A stretch of 7,564 nt of DNA. Source: Lysobacterales bacterium. Its GTDB lineage: Bacteria > Pseudomonadota > Gammaproteobacteria > Xanthomonadales > Xanthomonadaceae. The DNA is taken from the NCBI GenBank assembly GCA_015655035.1, contig JAATFS010000190.1:1-7564 (forward strand), written 5' to 3'. The notes below the pieces were generated by a model, which did no database searches, had not been told where the DNA came from, and saw only the letters and a program-made list of their open reading frames with translations. A program made the position numbers and the translations under genes. Positions 1-6,584 of the stretch are shown here, in pieces. Numbering within the stretch: position 1 is the first letter of the stretch; each line of letters begins with the position of its first letter.

Positions 1-357
1 CAGCTCAAACCGGTGGAAACATTGCTGGAAAGCGAAGCGGTGCTGGCCGGCGCCGTGCACGAACCCGGCGACGTCCGTGCCGGCCTGATCACGATGCTGC
101 TGCGGCGCATGGACGGTGTGCTCAAGCTGCGCGACAGCAAGCTGCTGATGTTCCGTGCGCAGCAAGCGCAGGTGCCGGAACTGAGCCGGCTGCTGCCCGA
201 TGCTGATCCGCTGGTGCAACTGCCCGACGATGGCAGTGGCGAGCTGCGATTGCAGACCATGTGCCATGGCGCGGTCACCTGGCAAAGGCTGGAAGAGCTG
301 GAACGCGCCGGTGCGCAAGGCCTCACCGTATTGAAGGTGGAGCGCTCGCTGGTATGA
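1..357 (+). CDS. hisG: ATP phosphoribosyltransferase, 3' part only (long-form HisG)
   Basis: Partial: the frame is open from base 1 and 118 residues are visible, roughly the last 40% of a protein that is about 300 residues in E. coli. The enzyme joins ATP and PRPP to phosphoribosyl-ATP, the first and feedback-inhibited step of histidine synthesis, in the cytosol. The visible part begins with the end of the catalytic domain (motif VETLLESEAVLAG). It continues into the C-terminal ACT-like regulatory domain of the long-form enzyme (LLRRMDGVLKLRDSKLLMF, then a final ERAGAQGLTVLKVERSLV strand), which binds histidine. This means it is not the short HisG that needs HisZ. A GTG at 13 lies inside the domain and is not a start. 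The TGA at 355-357 overlaps the hisD start by 4 bases. Any promoter or attenuator lies upstream of the window. Confidence 0.95.
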   Translation, partial: QLKPVETLLESEAVLAGAVHEPGDVRAGLITMLLRRMDGVLKLRDSKLLMFRAQQAQVPELSRLLPDADPLVQLPDDGSGELRLQTMCHGAVTWQRLEELERAGAQGLTVLKVERSLV

Positions 358-1664
358 ACCCCACCATCAACAACACTCTGGACTGGAACCGACTGGACCC
401 TGCCGCGCAGGCGCAGGCGCTGACCCGACCGGTACAGACCGTTGCGGCGCAGACCCGCGATGCGGTCGCGCAGCTGATCCAGGACGTGCGCGACCATGGC
501 GATGCCGCGTTGCGTGCGATCACCGCGCGCTTCGATGGCGTCAGCCTGGACAGCTTCGAGGTTGGCGCCGCTGAATTCCAGGCCGCCCAGGCCGCGGTAG
601 CGCCGGAGCTGCGCGAGGCGATGCAGCAGGCCGTTGCCCGGATCGAGCGTTTCCACCGCGCGGGCATGAGCGCCGGCTATGCGGTCGAGACCGCGCCAGG
701 CGTGGTCTGCGAAAAGATCGTGCGGCCGATCGGCCGGGTGGGTCTGTATGTACCGGCCGGCAGCGCGCCGCTGCCATCGACCGCGTTGATGCTGGGGGTC
801 CCCGCAGGCCTGGCTGGCTGCCGCGAGGTGGTGCTGTGCACGCCGCCACGCAAGGACGGCACTGCCGATCCGGCGGTGCTGGTCGCGGCGCAACTGACCG
901 GGGTGACTCGAGTGTTCAAGCTCGGCGGCGCCCAGGCGATCGCGGCGATGGCCTATGGCACCGACTCGGTACCGTCTTGCGACAAGCTGTTTGGACCGGG
1001 CAACAGCTTCGTCACCGAAGCCAAGCAACAGGTGGCGCAGGCCGGTGCGGCGGCGATCGACATGCCGGCCGGGCCGTCGGAGGTGCTGGTGATAGCCGAT
1101 GCGGGCGCACAGCCGGCGTTCGTGGCGGCCGATCTGTTGTCGCAGGCCGAGCACGGTCCCGACTCGCAGGTGCTGCTGGTGTCCGACAGCGATACGCTGA
1201 TCGACGCGGTGCAGGCGGAGATCGAGCAGCAACTCACGGCACTGTCGCGCGTCGATATCGCACGCCAGGCACTGTCGCAGTCCCGTTTGATCAAGGTCGA
1301 TGCGCTGGAGCAGGCGTTCGTGATCAGCAACCGCTACGCGCCCGAGCACCTGATCCTGGCGTTGCGTGAACCGCGCGACTGGCTGGAGCAAATCGAGGCG
1401 GCCGGCTCGGTTTTCCTGGGCGACTACACCCCCGAGGCGCTGGGCGATTATTGCAGCGGCACCAACCATGTATTGCCGACCAGCGGCGCGGCTCGCGCCT
1501 ACAGCGGCGTCAGCGTCTCCAGTTTCCAGAACTTCGTCAGCGTCCAGGCAGCCACCCGGGAGGGCATCGCCGGCATCGGCGATTGCGCGCTGATCCTGGC
1601 CCGGGCCGAAGGGCTGGACGCGCACGCCAACGCGGTGGCATTGCGCATGGGAGCCGGGGCATGA
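354..1664 (+). CDS. hisD: Histidinol dehydrogenase
   Basis: 436 residues (E. coli 434). It is a zinc enzyme catalysing the last two steps, L-histidinol to L-histidinal to L-histidine, with two NAD+. All expected site residues can be placed at a constant +5 offset from E. coli: zinc ligands Q264 and H267 (LLSQAEHGPDSQ), D365 (EALGDYCSGTNH) and H424 (DAHANAVALRM), and the catalytic pair E331-H332 (RYAPEHLIL). Other family blocks are GRVGLYVPAGSAPLPST near 127-143 and KLFGPGNSFVTEAK near 211-224. The ATG at 354 was chosen because it forms the ATGA overlap with hisG and gives the family length; the open frame reaches back to 261, but that would add an unrelated 31-residue stretch inside hisG. There is no strong Shine-Dalgarno sequence, so translational coupling to hisG is likely. 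The 3' end overlaps hisC by 4 bases. Confidence 0.97.
   Translation: MNPTINNTLDWNRLDPAAQAQALTRPVQTVAAQTRDAVAQLIQDVRDHGDAALRAITARFDGVSLDSFEVGAAEFQAAQAAVAPELREAMQQAVARIERFHRAGMSAGYAVETAPGVVCEKIVRPIGRVGLYVPAGSAPLPSTALMLGVPAGLAGCREVVLCTPPRKDGTADPAVLVAAQLTGVTRVFKLGGAQAIAAMAYGTDSVPSCDKLFGPGNSFVTEAKQQVAQAGAAAIDMPAGPSEVLVIADAGAQPAFVAADLLSQAEHGPDSQVLLVSDSDTLIDAVQAEIEQQLTALSRVDIARQALSQSRLIKVDALEQAFVISNRYAPEHLILALREPRDWLEQIEAAGSVFLGDYTPEALGDYCSGTNHVLPTSGAARAYSGVSVSSFQNFVSVQAATREGIAGIGDCALILARAEGLDAHANAVALRMGAGA
1649..1653 (+). promoter_or_regulatory. Ribosome binding site of hisC
   Basis: GGGAG lies 7 bases before the ATG at 1661, inside the end of hisD. It supports this start over the longer open frame that reaches back to 1451. 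Confidence 0.6.
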
Positions 1665-2752
1665 GCGCCGACGACTCCGTGCTTGCCTTGGTACGCGAGG
1701 ATCTGCGCGCGTTCGCTGGCTACTCGTCGGCGCGCAGCAGTGCGTTGCGAGGCGATGTATGGCTCAACGCCAACGAGTCGGCCTGGGCCAACCCCGCCGA
1801 CACCGACAACGCCAGTCGGCGCTACCCGGACCCACAGCCGCCGGCACTACGCAGCGCGCTGGCCGCGCTGTACGGCTGCGACACCGAGCAGTTGCTGATC
1901 GGCCGTGGCAGCGACGAGGCGATCGACCTGCTGGTGCGCGGCCTGTGCGTGCCCGGACGCGATGCGGTGGTGGTGACGCCACCGGTATTCGGGATGTACG
2001 CGGTATGTGCGCGTCTGCAGAACGCGCCATTGCTGGAGGTGCCGTTGGTCGATGGCCCGGACGGCTTCCGTGCCGACGTGCCGGCCATCGTCGAGGCGGC
2101 ATTGCAAGGCAATGCCAAGCTGGTGTTCCTGTGCTCTCCCTCCAATCCGGCCGGTTCGGCGATCCCACTGAGCGAAGTCGAATACGCCGCGCAGCGCCTG
2201 CGTGGTCGCGCACTGGTGGTAGTGGACGAAGCCTATGGCGAGTTCTCCGATGAACCGTCGGCGGTGACGCTGTTGTCGCGTTACGACAATCTGGCCGTCT
2301 TGCGCACCCTGTCCAAGGCGCACGCACTGGCCGCCGCGCGTATCGGCAGCTTGATCGCCGATGCGGGCCTGATCGCGTTGCTGCGTCGCTGCCAGGCGCC
2401 GTATCCGGTACCGACACCGTGCGCGCGCCTGGCCGAGCAGGCGCTGTCGGCTTCCGCGCTGGAGGTGACGCGGCGGCGCATCGCCGAAATCCGCGACGAG
2501 CGCGAGCGCATGCGCGTCGCGTTGGCCGCGCTTCCCGGCGTGCGCCAGGTGTATCCATCGCAGGGCAACTTCCTGTTGTTGCGGTTTACCGATGCCGACG
2601 GCGCATTCCAGGCCTTGCTGGAGGCTGGCGTGGTGGTGCGCGACCAGCGTGCGGCGCCCCAGTTGCAGGATGCGTTGCGCATCACGCTGGGAACTCCGGA
2701 ACAGAACGACCGCGTAATTCTCGCGTTGCAGGCCAAACAGGAGGCCGCATGA
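1661..2752 (+). CDS. hisC: Histidinol-phosphate aminotransferase
   Basis: 363 residues (E. coli 356). It is a PLP-dependent fold-type I aminotransferase that converts imidazole acetol phosphate plus glutamate to L-histidinol phosphate and 2-oxoglutarate. Visible marks in order are the N-terminal substrate loop LNANES (35-40), GRGSDEAIDLL (81-91), SPSNPAG with N162 near the cofactor, VVVDEAYGEF with D189 facing the PLP pyridine nitrogen, TLSKAHALAAARIG with Schiff-base lysine K219 and phosphate-binding R227, and ALRITLGTPEQN with R340, the expected carboxylate-binding arginine. The motifs read LNANES and SPSNPAG where many homologues have LNANENP and SPNNPTG; these look like ordinary family variation. 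The start overlaps the hisD stop by 4 bases and has a good ribosome site. The gene follows hisD directly and is followed by hisB with another ATGA overlap. Confidence 0.96.
   Translation: MSADDSVLALVREDLRAFAGYSSARSSALRGDVWLNANESAWANPADTDNASRRYPDPQPPALRSALAALYGCDTEQLLIGRGSDEAIDLLVRGLCVPGRDAVVVTPPVFGMYAVCARLQNAPLLEVPLVDGPDGFRADVPAIVEAALQGNAKLVFLCSPSNPAGSAIPLSEVEYAAQRLRGRALVVVDEAYGEFSDEPSAVTLLSRYDNLAVLRTLSKAHALAAARIGSLIADAGLIALLRRCQAPYPVPTPCARLAEQALSASALEVTRRRIAEIRDERERMRVALAALPGVRQVYPSQGNFLLLRFTDADGAFQALLEAGVVVRDQRAAPQLQDALRITLGTPEQNDRVILALQAKQEAA
2739..2744 (+). promoter_or_regulatory. Ribosome binding site of hisB
   Basis: A full AGGAGG core, the strongest Shine-Dalgarno in the operon, sits 4 bases before the ATG at 2749 inside the last codons of hisC. 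It fixes the hisB start and suggests substantial independent initiation in addition to coupling. Confidence 0.7.
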
Positions 2753-3822
2753 AACCCATTCTTTTCGTGGATCGCGACGGTACCCTGATCGAGGAACCGG
2801 CCGACTTCCAGATCGATGCCTACGACAAGCTGCGCTTCGTCCAGGGCGTGATCCCCGCGATGTTGAAGCTGCGCGATGCCGGCTACGAGTTCGTCATCGT
2901 CACCAACCAGGATGGCCTGGGTGGCGAGGCCTATCCGCAGGCATCGTTCGACGGTCCCAACGACCTGATGCTGCAGATCTTCGCCAGCCAGGGAATCGCC
3001 TTCCGCGAGGTGCTGGTGGACCGTAGCTGGCCGTCGGACAACGCGCCCACGCGCAAGCCGGGGATCGGCTTGATGCTGCCCTACCTGCAGGACCGCAGCA
3101 TCGACTGGGCGCGCTCGGCGATGGTCGGCGACCGTGTCACCGACATCCAGTTCGCCGAGAACATGAATATCCGTGGCTTCCAGCTGCGCACGGAGCAGTT
3201 CGGCGGAGAGTGGGACTGGGCCGGCATCGCCCACGAGCTGGCCGATGCGCCGAGGCGGGCGCAGGTCCAGCGCAACACCAAGGAAACCCGGATCCGCGTG
3301 ACCCTGGACCTGGACCGCGTGGCCGAGCCGCATACCGCCACCGGCTTGCCGTTCTTCGACCACATGCTGGAACAGATTGGAAAACACGGTGGTTTCGCGC
3401 TGGACATCCAGGCCGACGGCGATCTGCATATCGACGAGCACCACACCATCGAGGACACCGGCCTGGCGCTCGGGCAGGCGTTGAAGGAGGCGCTGGGCGA
3501 CAAGCGCGGCATTGGCCGCTATGGCTTCACCTTGCCGATGGACGAGACCCTGGCCAGCGCCGCGCTGGATTTCAGCGGCCGCCCTTATTTCGTGTTCGAC
3601 GGCGAGTTCAAGCGCGAGCGTGTGGGCGACATGCCGACCGAGCTGGTACCGCACTTCTTCCGCTCGCTGTGCGATGCCTCCGGGCTCAACCTGCACCTGA
3701 CCGTGCACGGCGACAACGACCACCACAAGGTCGAAGGCTGCTTCAAGGCGCTGGCGCGTGCGCTACGGCAGGCGATCCGGCGCGAAGGCACGGCACTGCC
3801 CTCGACCAAGGGGGCGCTATGA
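2749..3822 (+). CDS. hisB: Bifunctional histidinol-phosphatase / imidazoleglycerol-phosphate dehydratase
   Basis: 357 residues (E. coli fused HisB 355). Residues 1 to about 165 form a HAD-superfamily phosphatase (histidinol phosphate to histidinol): DRDGT with nucleophile D8 and D10, VTNQDG with T52, K103 in TRKPG, and VGDRVTD with D128 and D132. Residues about 175-357 form the Mn-dependent dehydratase (IGP to imidazole acetol phosphate): FFDHMLEQIGKHGGF with H205 and H213, DEHHTIEDTG with H231, H232 and E235, PHFFRSL with H302, and NDHHKVEG with H325, H326 and E329. The domains therefore catalyse the steps on either side of HisC. The zinc loop of the phosphatase domain is altered: the positions of E. 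coli Cys93, His95, Cys101 and Cys103 are D91, S93, A99 and T101, with identical spacing. The core HAD catalytic residues remain, so activity is expected. The ATG start overlaps hisC by 4 bases. This domain fusion is typical of enterobacteria and Xanthomonadaceae, whereas pseudomonads carry a single-domain HisB. Confidence 0.97.
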   Translation: MKPILFVDRDGTLIEEPADFQIDAYDKLRFVQGVIPAMLKLRDAGYEFVIVTNQDGLGGEAYPQASFDGPNDLMLQIFASQGIAFREVLVDRSWPSDNAPTRKPGIGLMLPYLQDRSIDWARSAMVGDRVTDIQFAENMNIRGFQLRTEQFGGEWDWAGIAHELADAPRRAQVQRNTKETRIRVTLDLDRVAEPHTATGLPFFDHMLEQIGKHGGFALDIQADGDLHIDEHHTIEDTGLALGQALKEALGDKRGIGRYGFTLPMDETLASAALDFSGRPYFVFDGEFKRERVGDMPTELVPHFFRSLCDASGLNLHLTVHGDNDHHKVEGCFKALARALRQAIRREGTALPSTKGAL

Positions 3823-4421
3823 CCGAGGTGGCGCTGATCGATGCCGGCGGTGCCAACCTGGGCTCGGTGCGCTACGCGCTCGAGCGGCTGGGGGTGGAGC
3901 CGCGCCTGGTGCGCGACGCCGACGGGCTGCGCGGCGCCGATCGGGTGATCCTGCCCGGCGTCGGCGCGGCGCCAGCGGCGATGGCGCGGTTGCGCGATCA
4001 GGGCCTGATCGAGCCGTTGCAGCAGCTGCAGGTGCCCTTGATCGGTATTTGCCTGGGGATGCAACTGCTGTTCGAGCGCTCGGAGGAGGGCGAAGTCGAT
4101 TGCCTGGGGCTGCTGTCCGGCGTGGTACGCCACCTGACCCCGGCATTGGGCATCCGCGTGCCCCACATGGGCTGGAACCGCTTGCTGCCGATGCGCGAAT
4201 CGAACCTGCTGCAAGACCTGCCCGAACAGGCCAGTGCCTATTTCGTGCACAGCTATGCCGCGCCGGTGACCGCCGATACCGTGGCCGCGTGTGATCACGG
4301 TGGCCTGTTCACTGCGGTCGTGCAGAACGGCCTGCGCAGTGGCGCGCAGTTCCACCCCGAACGTTCGGCCGAGACCGGCGCGCGCATTCTGCGCAATTTC
4401 CTCGAGATGCCTTTTCCATGA
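3819..4421 (+). CDS. hisH: Imidazole glycerol phosphate synthase, glutaminase subunit
   Basis: 200 residues (E. coli 196). It is a class I (triad) glutamine amidotransferase that hydrolyses glutamine and passes ammonia to HisF, its partner in the IGP synthase heterodimer. The triad is visible: C78 in GICLGMQLL, with H179 and E181 in GAQFHPERS. The family blocks PGVGAAPAAM (46-55), VPHMGWNRL (114-122) and YFVHSYAAP (141-149) are also present. The ATG at 3819 overlaps the hisB stop by 4 bases and is preceded by a purine-rich AAGGGGG stretch (3808-3814) that can serve as ribosome site. It is separated from its partner hisF by hisA, the usual arrangement in this operon type. I see no lost residue or length anomaly. 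Confidence 0.96.
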   Translation: MTEVALIDAGGANLGSVRYALERLGVEPRLVRDADGLRGADRVILPGVGAAPAAMARLRDQGLIEPLQQLQVPLIGICLGMQLLFERSEEGEVDCLGLLSGVVRHLTPALGIRVPHMGWNRLLPMRESNLLQDLPEQASAYFVHSYAAPVTADTVAACDHGGLFTAVVQNGLRSGAQFHPERSAETGARILRNFLEMPFP

Positions 4422-5152
4422 GTTTTACCGTCTATCCCGCGCTGGATATCCGCAATGGCCGCGTCGTGCGATTGCTGCAAGGCGACTACGCGCGCGAAAC
4501 CCAATACGGCGACGACGTGCTCGCGCGTGCGCAGGCCTTCGCCGACACCGGTGCGCAATGGATGCACCTGGTCGACCTCGATGCGGCCAAGGCCGGGGGC
4601 TATACCCTGGCGCCGTTGTTGCGCGAGATCGTCGATAACACCGGTTTGAAGGTGCAGACCGGCGGCGGCGTGCGTTCGCGCGACGACGTCGCCCGCATTC
4701 TCGAGGCCGGCGCCTCGCGCGTGGTGGTGGGCTCGCTGGCGGTACGTGAGAGCGAGGCGGTGATCGGTTGGCTGCAAGCGTTCGGCAGCGACCGGATCAC
4801 CATCGCACTGGACACGCGCCAGGACGAGCAGGGCGCCTGGCGCCTGCCGGTACACGGCTGGACCGAGACCGCTGCGCTGACCCTGGACGAGCTGGCGGTG
4901 CGCTTTGCCAAGGCCGGTATGCGCCATCTTCTGTGCACCGATATCGCCCGCGATGGCATGTTGTCCGGCCCGAACATGAGCCTGTACGCGCATCTGCGCA
5001 CGTTGGTGCCGCAGGTGGAAGTGCAGGTGTCCGGCGGCGCGCGCAATGCCGCCGATGTCGCGCAGGCCAAGGCCGCCGGATGCGGCGGCATCGTGCTGGG
5101 CAAGGCCCTGCTGGAAGGCCACCTATCGTTGGCGGAGGCGCTGGCATGCTGA
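4418..5152 (+). CDS. hisA: ProFAR isomerase (5-ProFAR to PRFAR)
   Basis: 244 residues (E. coli 245). It is a (beta/alpha)8-barrel enzyme that isomerises the aminoaldose ProFAR to the aminoketose PRFAR, the substrate of HisH-HisF. The acid/base pair is D10 (YPALDIRNG) and D175 (CTDIARDG). Phosphate-binding glycine turns are at TGGGVRS (81-87) in the first half-barrel and at VSGGARN (204-210) and GIVLGKAL in the second. The HisA-type second-half features (ALDTR, VHGWTE, TDIARDGMLSGPN) separate it from its relative HisF. The ATG at 4418 overlaps the hisH stop by 4 bases and has only a weak ribosome site, so translation is probably coupled. The last codon before the stop is TGC, and the stop overlaps hisF by 7 bases. 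Confidence 0.96.
   Translation: MSFTVYPALDIRNGRVVRLLQGDYARETQYGDDVLARAQAFADTGAQWMHLVDLDAAKAGGYTLAPLLREIVDNTGLKVQTGGGVRSRDDVARILEAGASRVVVGSLAVRESEAVIGWLQAFGSDRITIALDTRQDEQGAWRLPVHGWTETAALTLDELAVRFAKAGMRHLLCTDIARDGMLSGPNMSLYAHLRTLVPQVEVQVSGGARNAADVAQAKAAGCGGIVLGKALLEGHLSLAEALAC
5134..5138 (+). promoter_or_regulatory. Ribosome binding site of hisF
   Basis: GGAGG sits 7 bases before the ATG at 5146, within the end of hisA. It decides the hisF start against the longer open frame that reaches back to 4768. Confidence 0.65.
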
Positions 5153-5922
5153 GCCGCCGCATCATCCCGTGCCTGGACGTGCGCGACGGACGCGTGGTCA
5201 AGGGCGTCAAGTTCCGCGATCACATCGACATGGGCGACATCGTAGAGCTGGCGCTGCGCTACCGCGAGCAAGGTGCCGACGAACTGGTGTTCTACGACAT
5301 CGGCGCCAGCCCCGAAGGCCGCTCGGTCGACTACACCTGGGTCGAGCGGGTGGCGCGCTTGATCGACATTCCGTTCTGCGTCGCTGGCGGCATCCGCGAC
5401 GTGGAGACCGCGCGTGCGGTGCTGCTCGCCGGTGCCGACAAGATTTCGATCAATTCGCCGGCGCTGGGCCGTCCGCAGTTGATTTCCGAGCTGGCTGAAG
5501 CGTTCGGCGTGCAGTGCGTGGTGGTGGGCATCGATTCCATCCGCGAGGCCGACGGCGAATGGCGGGTGCGCCGCTACACCGGCGACCCCGACAAGACCCA
5601 GGCGCTGCAGACCCGCACCCTGGACTGGGTGGTCGAGGTACAGAAGCTGGGCGCTGGCGAGATCGTGCTGAATTGCATGGACAACGATGGCGTGCGTCGC
5701 GGCTACGACATCGCGCAACTGCGGCAGGCGCGCGCCGTGTGCCAGGTACCGTTGATCGCCTCCGGTGGTGCAGGCGCGATGCAGCACTTCGCCGATGTAT
5801 TCGAGCAGGCCGACGTCGATGGGGCGTTGGCGGCCAGTGTCTTCCATAGCGGCGCGATTCCGATCCCGGATTTGAAGCGGTTCCTGCGCCAGCAACAGAT
5901 CGAGGTGCGTGATGTGCAGTGA
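5146..5922 (+). CDS. hisF: Imidazole glycerol phosphate synthase, cyclase subunit
   Basis: 258 residues, the same length as E. coli HisF. It is a (beta/alpha)8 barrel that uses ammonia delivered by HisH to cyclise PRFAR into imidazole glycerol phosphate and AICAR, the latter returning to purine synthesis. The catalytic aspartates are D11 (IIPCLDVRDG) and D130 (VVVGIDS). Phosphate-binding loops are at VAGGIRD (79-85) and IASGGAG (204-210). The C-terminal blocks MDNDGVRRGYD (178-188) and DGALAASVFH (225-234) are typical. The ATG overlaps hisA by 7 bases (ATGCTGA), and the 3' end overlaps hisIE by 11 bases. Sequence wording follows the E. coli type (VVGID, YTGD, ETLDW-like TLDW) rather than the VAIDAKR type of many other bacteria. 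Confidence 0.97.
   Translation: MLSRRIIPCLDVRDGRVVKGVKFRDHIDMGDIVELALRYREQGADELVFYDIGASPEGRSVDYTWVERVARLIDIPFCVAGGIRDVETARAVLLAGADKISINSPALGRPQLISELAEAFGVQCVVVGIDSIREADGEWRVRRYTGDPDKTQALQTRTLDWVVEVQKLGAGEIVLNCMDNDGVRRGYDIAQLRQARAVCQVPLIASGGAGAMQHFADVFEQADVDGALAASVFHSGAIPIPDLKRFLRQQQIEVRDVQ
5902..5905 (+). promoter_or_regulatory. Ribosome binding site of hisIE
   Basis: GAGG lies 6 bases before the ATG at 5912. The alternative GTG at 5909 would leave only 3 bases, which favours the ATG. Confidence 0.55.
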
Positions 5923-6535
5923 TTCCGTGGCGGTGCTGGAACAGGCCATCGCCAGGCTGGATTGGGGCAAGGGCGACGGCCTGTTGCCGGTCGTGGTGCA
6001 GGATGCCGGCAGCTTGCGCGTATTGATGCTGGGCTACATGGATGCGGCGGCGCTGGCGCATACGCGCGAAAGCGGGCATGTGACCTTCTTCAGCCGCAGC
6101 AAGCAACGGCTGTGGACCAAGGGCGAGAGCTCGGGCAACTACCTGCACCTGGTGTCGATCGACGTTGATTGCGACGCCGACACGTTGTTGGTGCTGGCGC
6201 GCCCGCAAGGGCCGACCTGCCATACCGGGCGTATCAGCTGCTTCCCGGGCGCTCCGGGCCAGTTCCTGGGCGCGCTGGATACGCTGGTGGCCGAGCGTGA
6301 ACGACAGCGGCCGGAAGGCAGCTATACCACGCAGCTGTTCGAGAAAGGCACGCGCCGGATCGCGCAGAAAGTGGGCGAGGAGGGCGTGGAGACCGCGCTG
6401 GCGGGAGTTGCCCAGGGTGACGAGGAACTGCTGGGCGAGTCGGCCGACCTGCTGTATCACCTGATCGTGCTGCTGCGCGCGCGCGGGCTGTCGCTGGCCG
6501 ACGCGGTGGCAGTGCTGGAAGCGCGCCATCGTTGA
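5912..6535 (+). CDS. hisIE: Bifunctional phosphoribosyl-AMP cyclohydrolase / phosphoribosyl-ATP pyrophosphohydrolase
   Basis: 207 residues (E. coli 203). The N-terminal HisI domain (about 15-112) opens the adenine ring of PR-AMP to give ProFAR. It shows WTKGESSGN (69-77), the metal-binding DVDCDAD segment with D84, D86, C87 and D88, and C103 and C110 in GPTCHTG and ISCF. The C-terminal HisE domain (about 118-205) cleaves PR-ATP to PR-AMP and pyrophosphate. It is an all-alpha MazG-like domain with QKVGEEGVET (152-161) and GESADLLYHLIVLL, whose acidic residues bind Mg. These are the second and third pathway steps. The ATG at 5912 overlaps hisF by 11 bases, the largest overlap in the operon, and is preferred over GTG 5909 on ribosome-site spacing. 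This is the last gene of the operon; 49 bases separate it from a convergent gene. Confidence 0.96.
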   Translation: MCSDSVAVLEQAIARLDWGKGDGLLPVVVQDAGSLRVLMLGYMDAAALAHTRESGHVTFFSRSKQRLWTKGESSGNYLHLVSIDVDCDADTLLVLARPQGPTCHTGRISCFPGAPGQFLGALDTLVAERERQRPEGSYTTQLFEKGTRRIAQKVGEEGVETALAGVAQGDEELLGESADLLYHLIVLLRARGLSLADAVAVLEARHR

Positions 6536-6550
6536 ATGACGGAAAACTGC

Positions 6551-6576
6551 CAGGCGCGCCTGTCGCCAGGCCCGCT
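6551..6576. terminator. Candidate transcription terminator hairpin between convergent genes
   Basis: The 49-base gap between hisIE and the convergent gene contains a perfect 12-base palindrome (CAGGCGCGCCTG, 6551-6562). An overlapping hairpin is also possible: GCCTG at 6558-6562 pairs with CAGGC at 6567-6571 around a TCGC loop, extended outward by three more pairs past one C-C mismatch. On the - strand the palindrome is followed after four bases by TTTT (complement of 6543-6546), so it fits best as terminator of the L,D-transpeptidase-like gene. On the + strand there is no U-tract after the hairpin, so its role for the his operon is less clear. Confidence 0.4.
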
Positions 6577-6584
6577 GGAAGTTG

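Noticed and set aside
261..353. N-terminal extension of HisD
   Set aside because: It would overlap hisG by 97 bases and has no family similarity; ATG 354 gives the standard length and the ATGA junction.
1..357. Histidine leader peptide or attenuator
   Set aside because: Such an element would precede hisG, whose 5' part is outside the window; nothing comparable occurs between later genes.
2281..3726. Long open frame of 481 residues on the - strand across hisC, hisB
   Set aside because: It lies opposite clear hisC and hisB domains, its translation is low in recognisable motifs and rich in Arg, Ala and Gln as expected of a GC-rich antisense shadow, and it has no supporting context.
4600..5970. 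Long open frame of 456 residues on the - strand across hisA, hisF
   Set aside because: Antisense to two intact enzymes with all catalytic residues; it reads as a codon-bias artefact.
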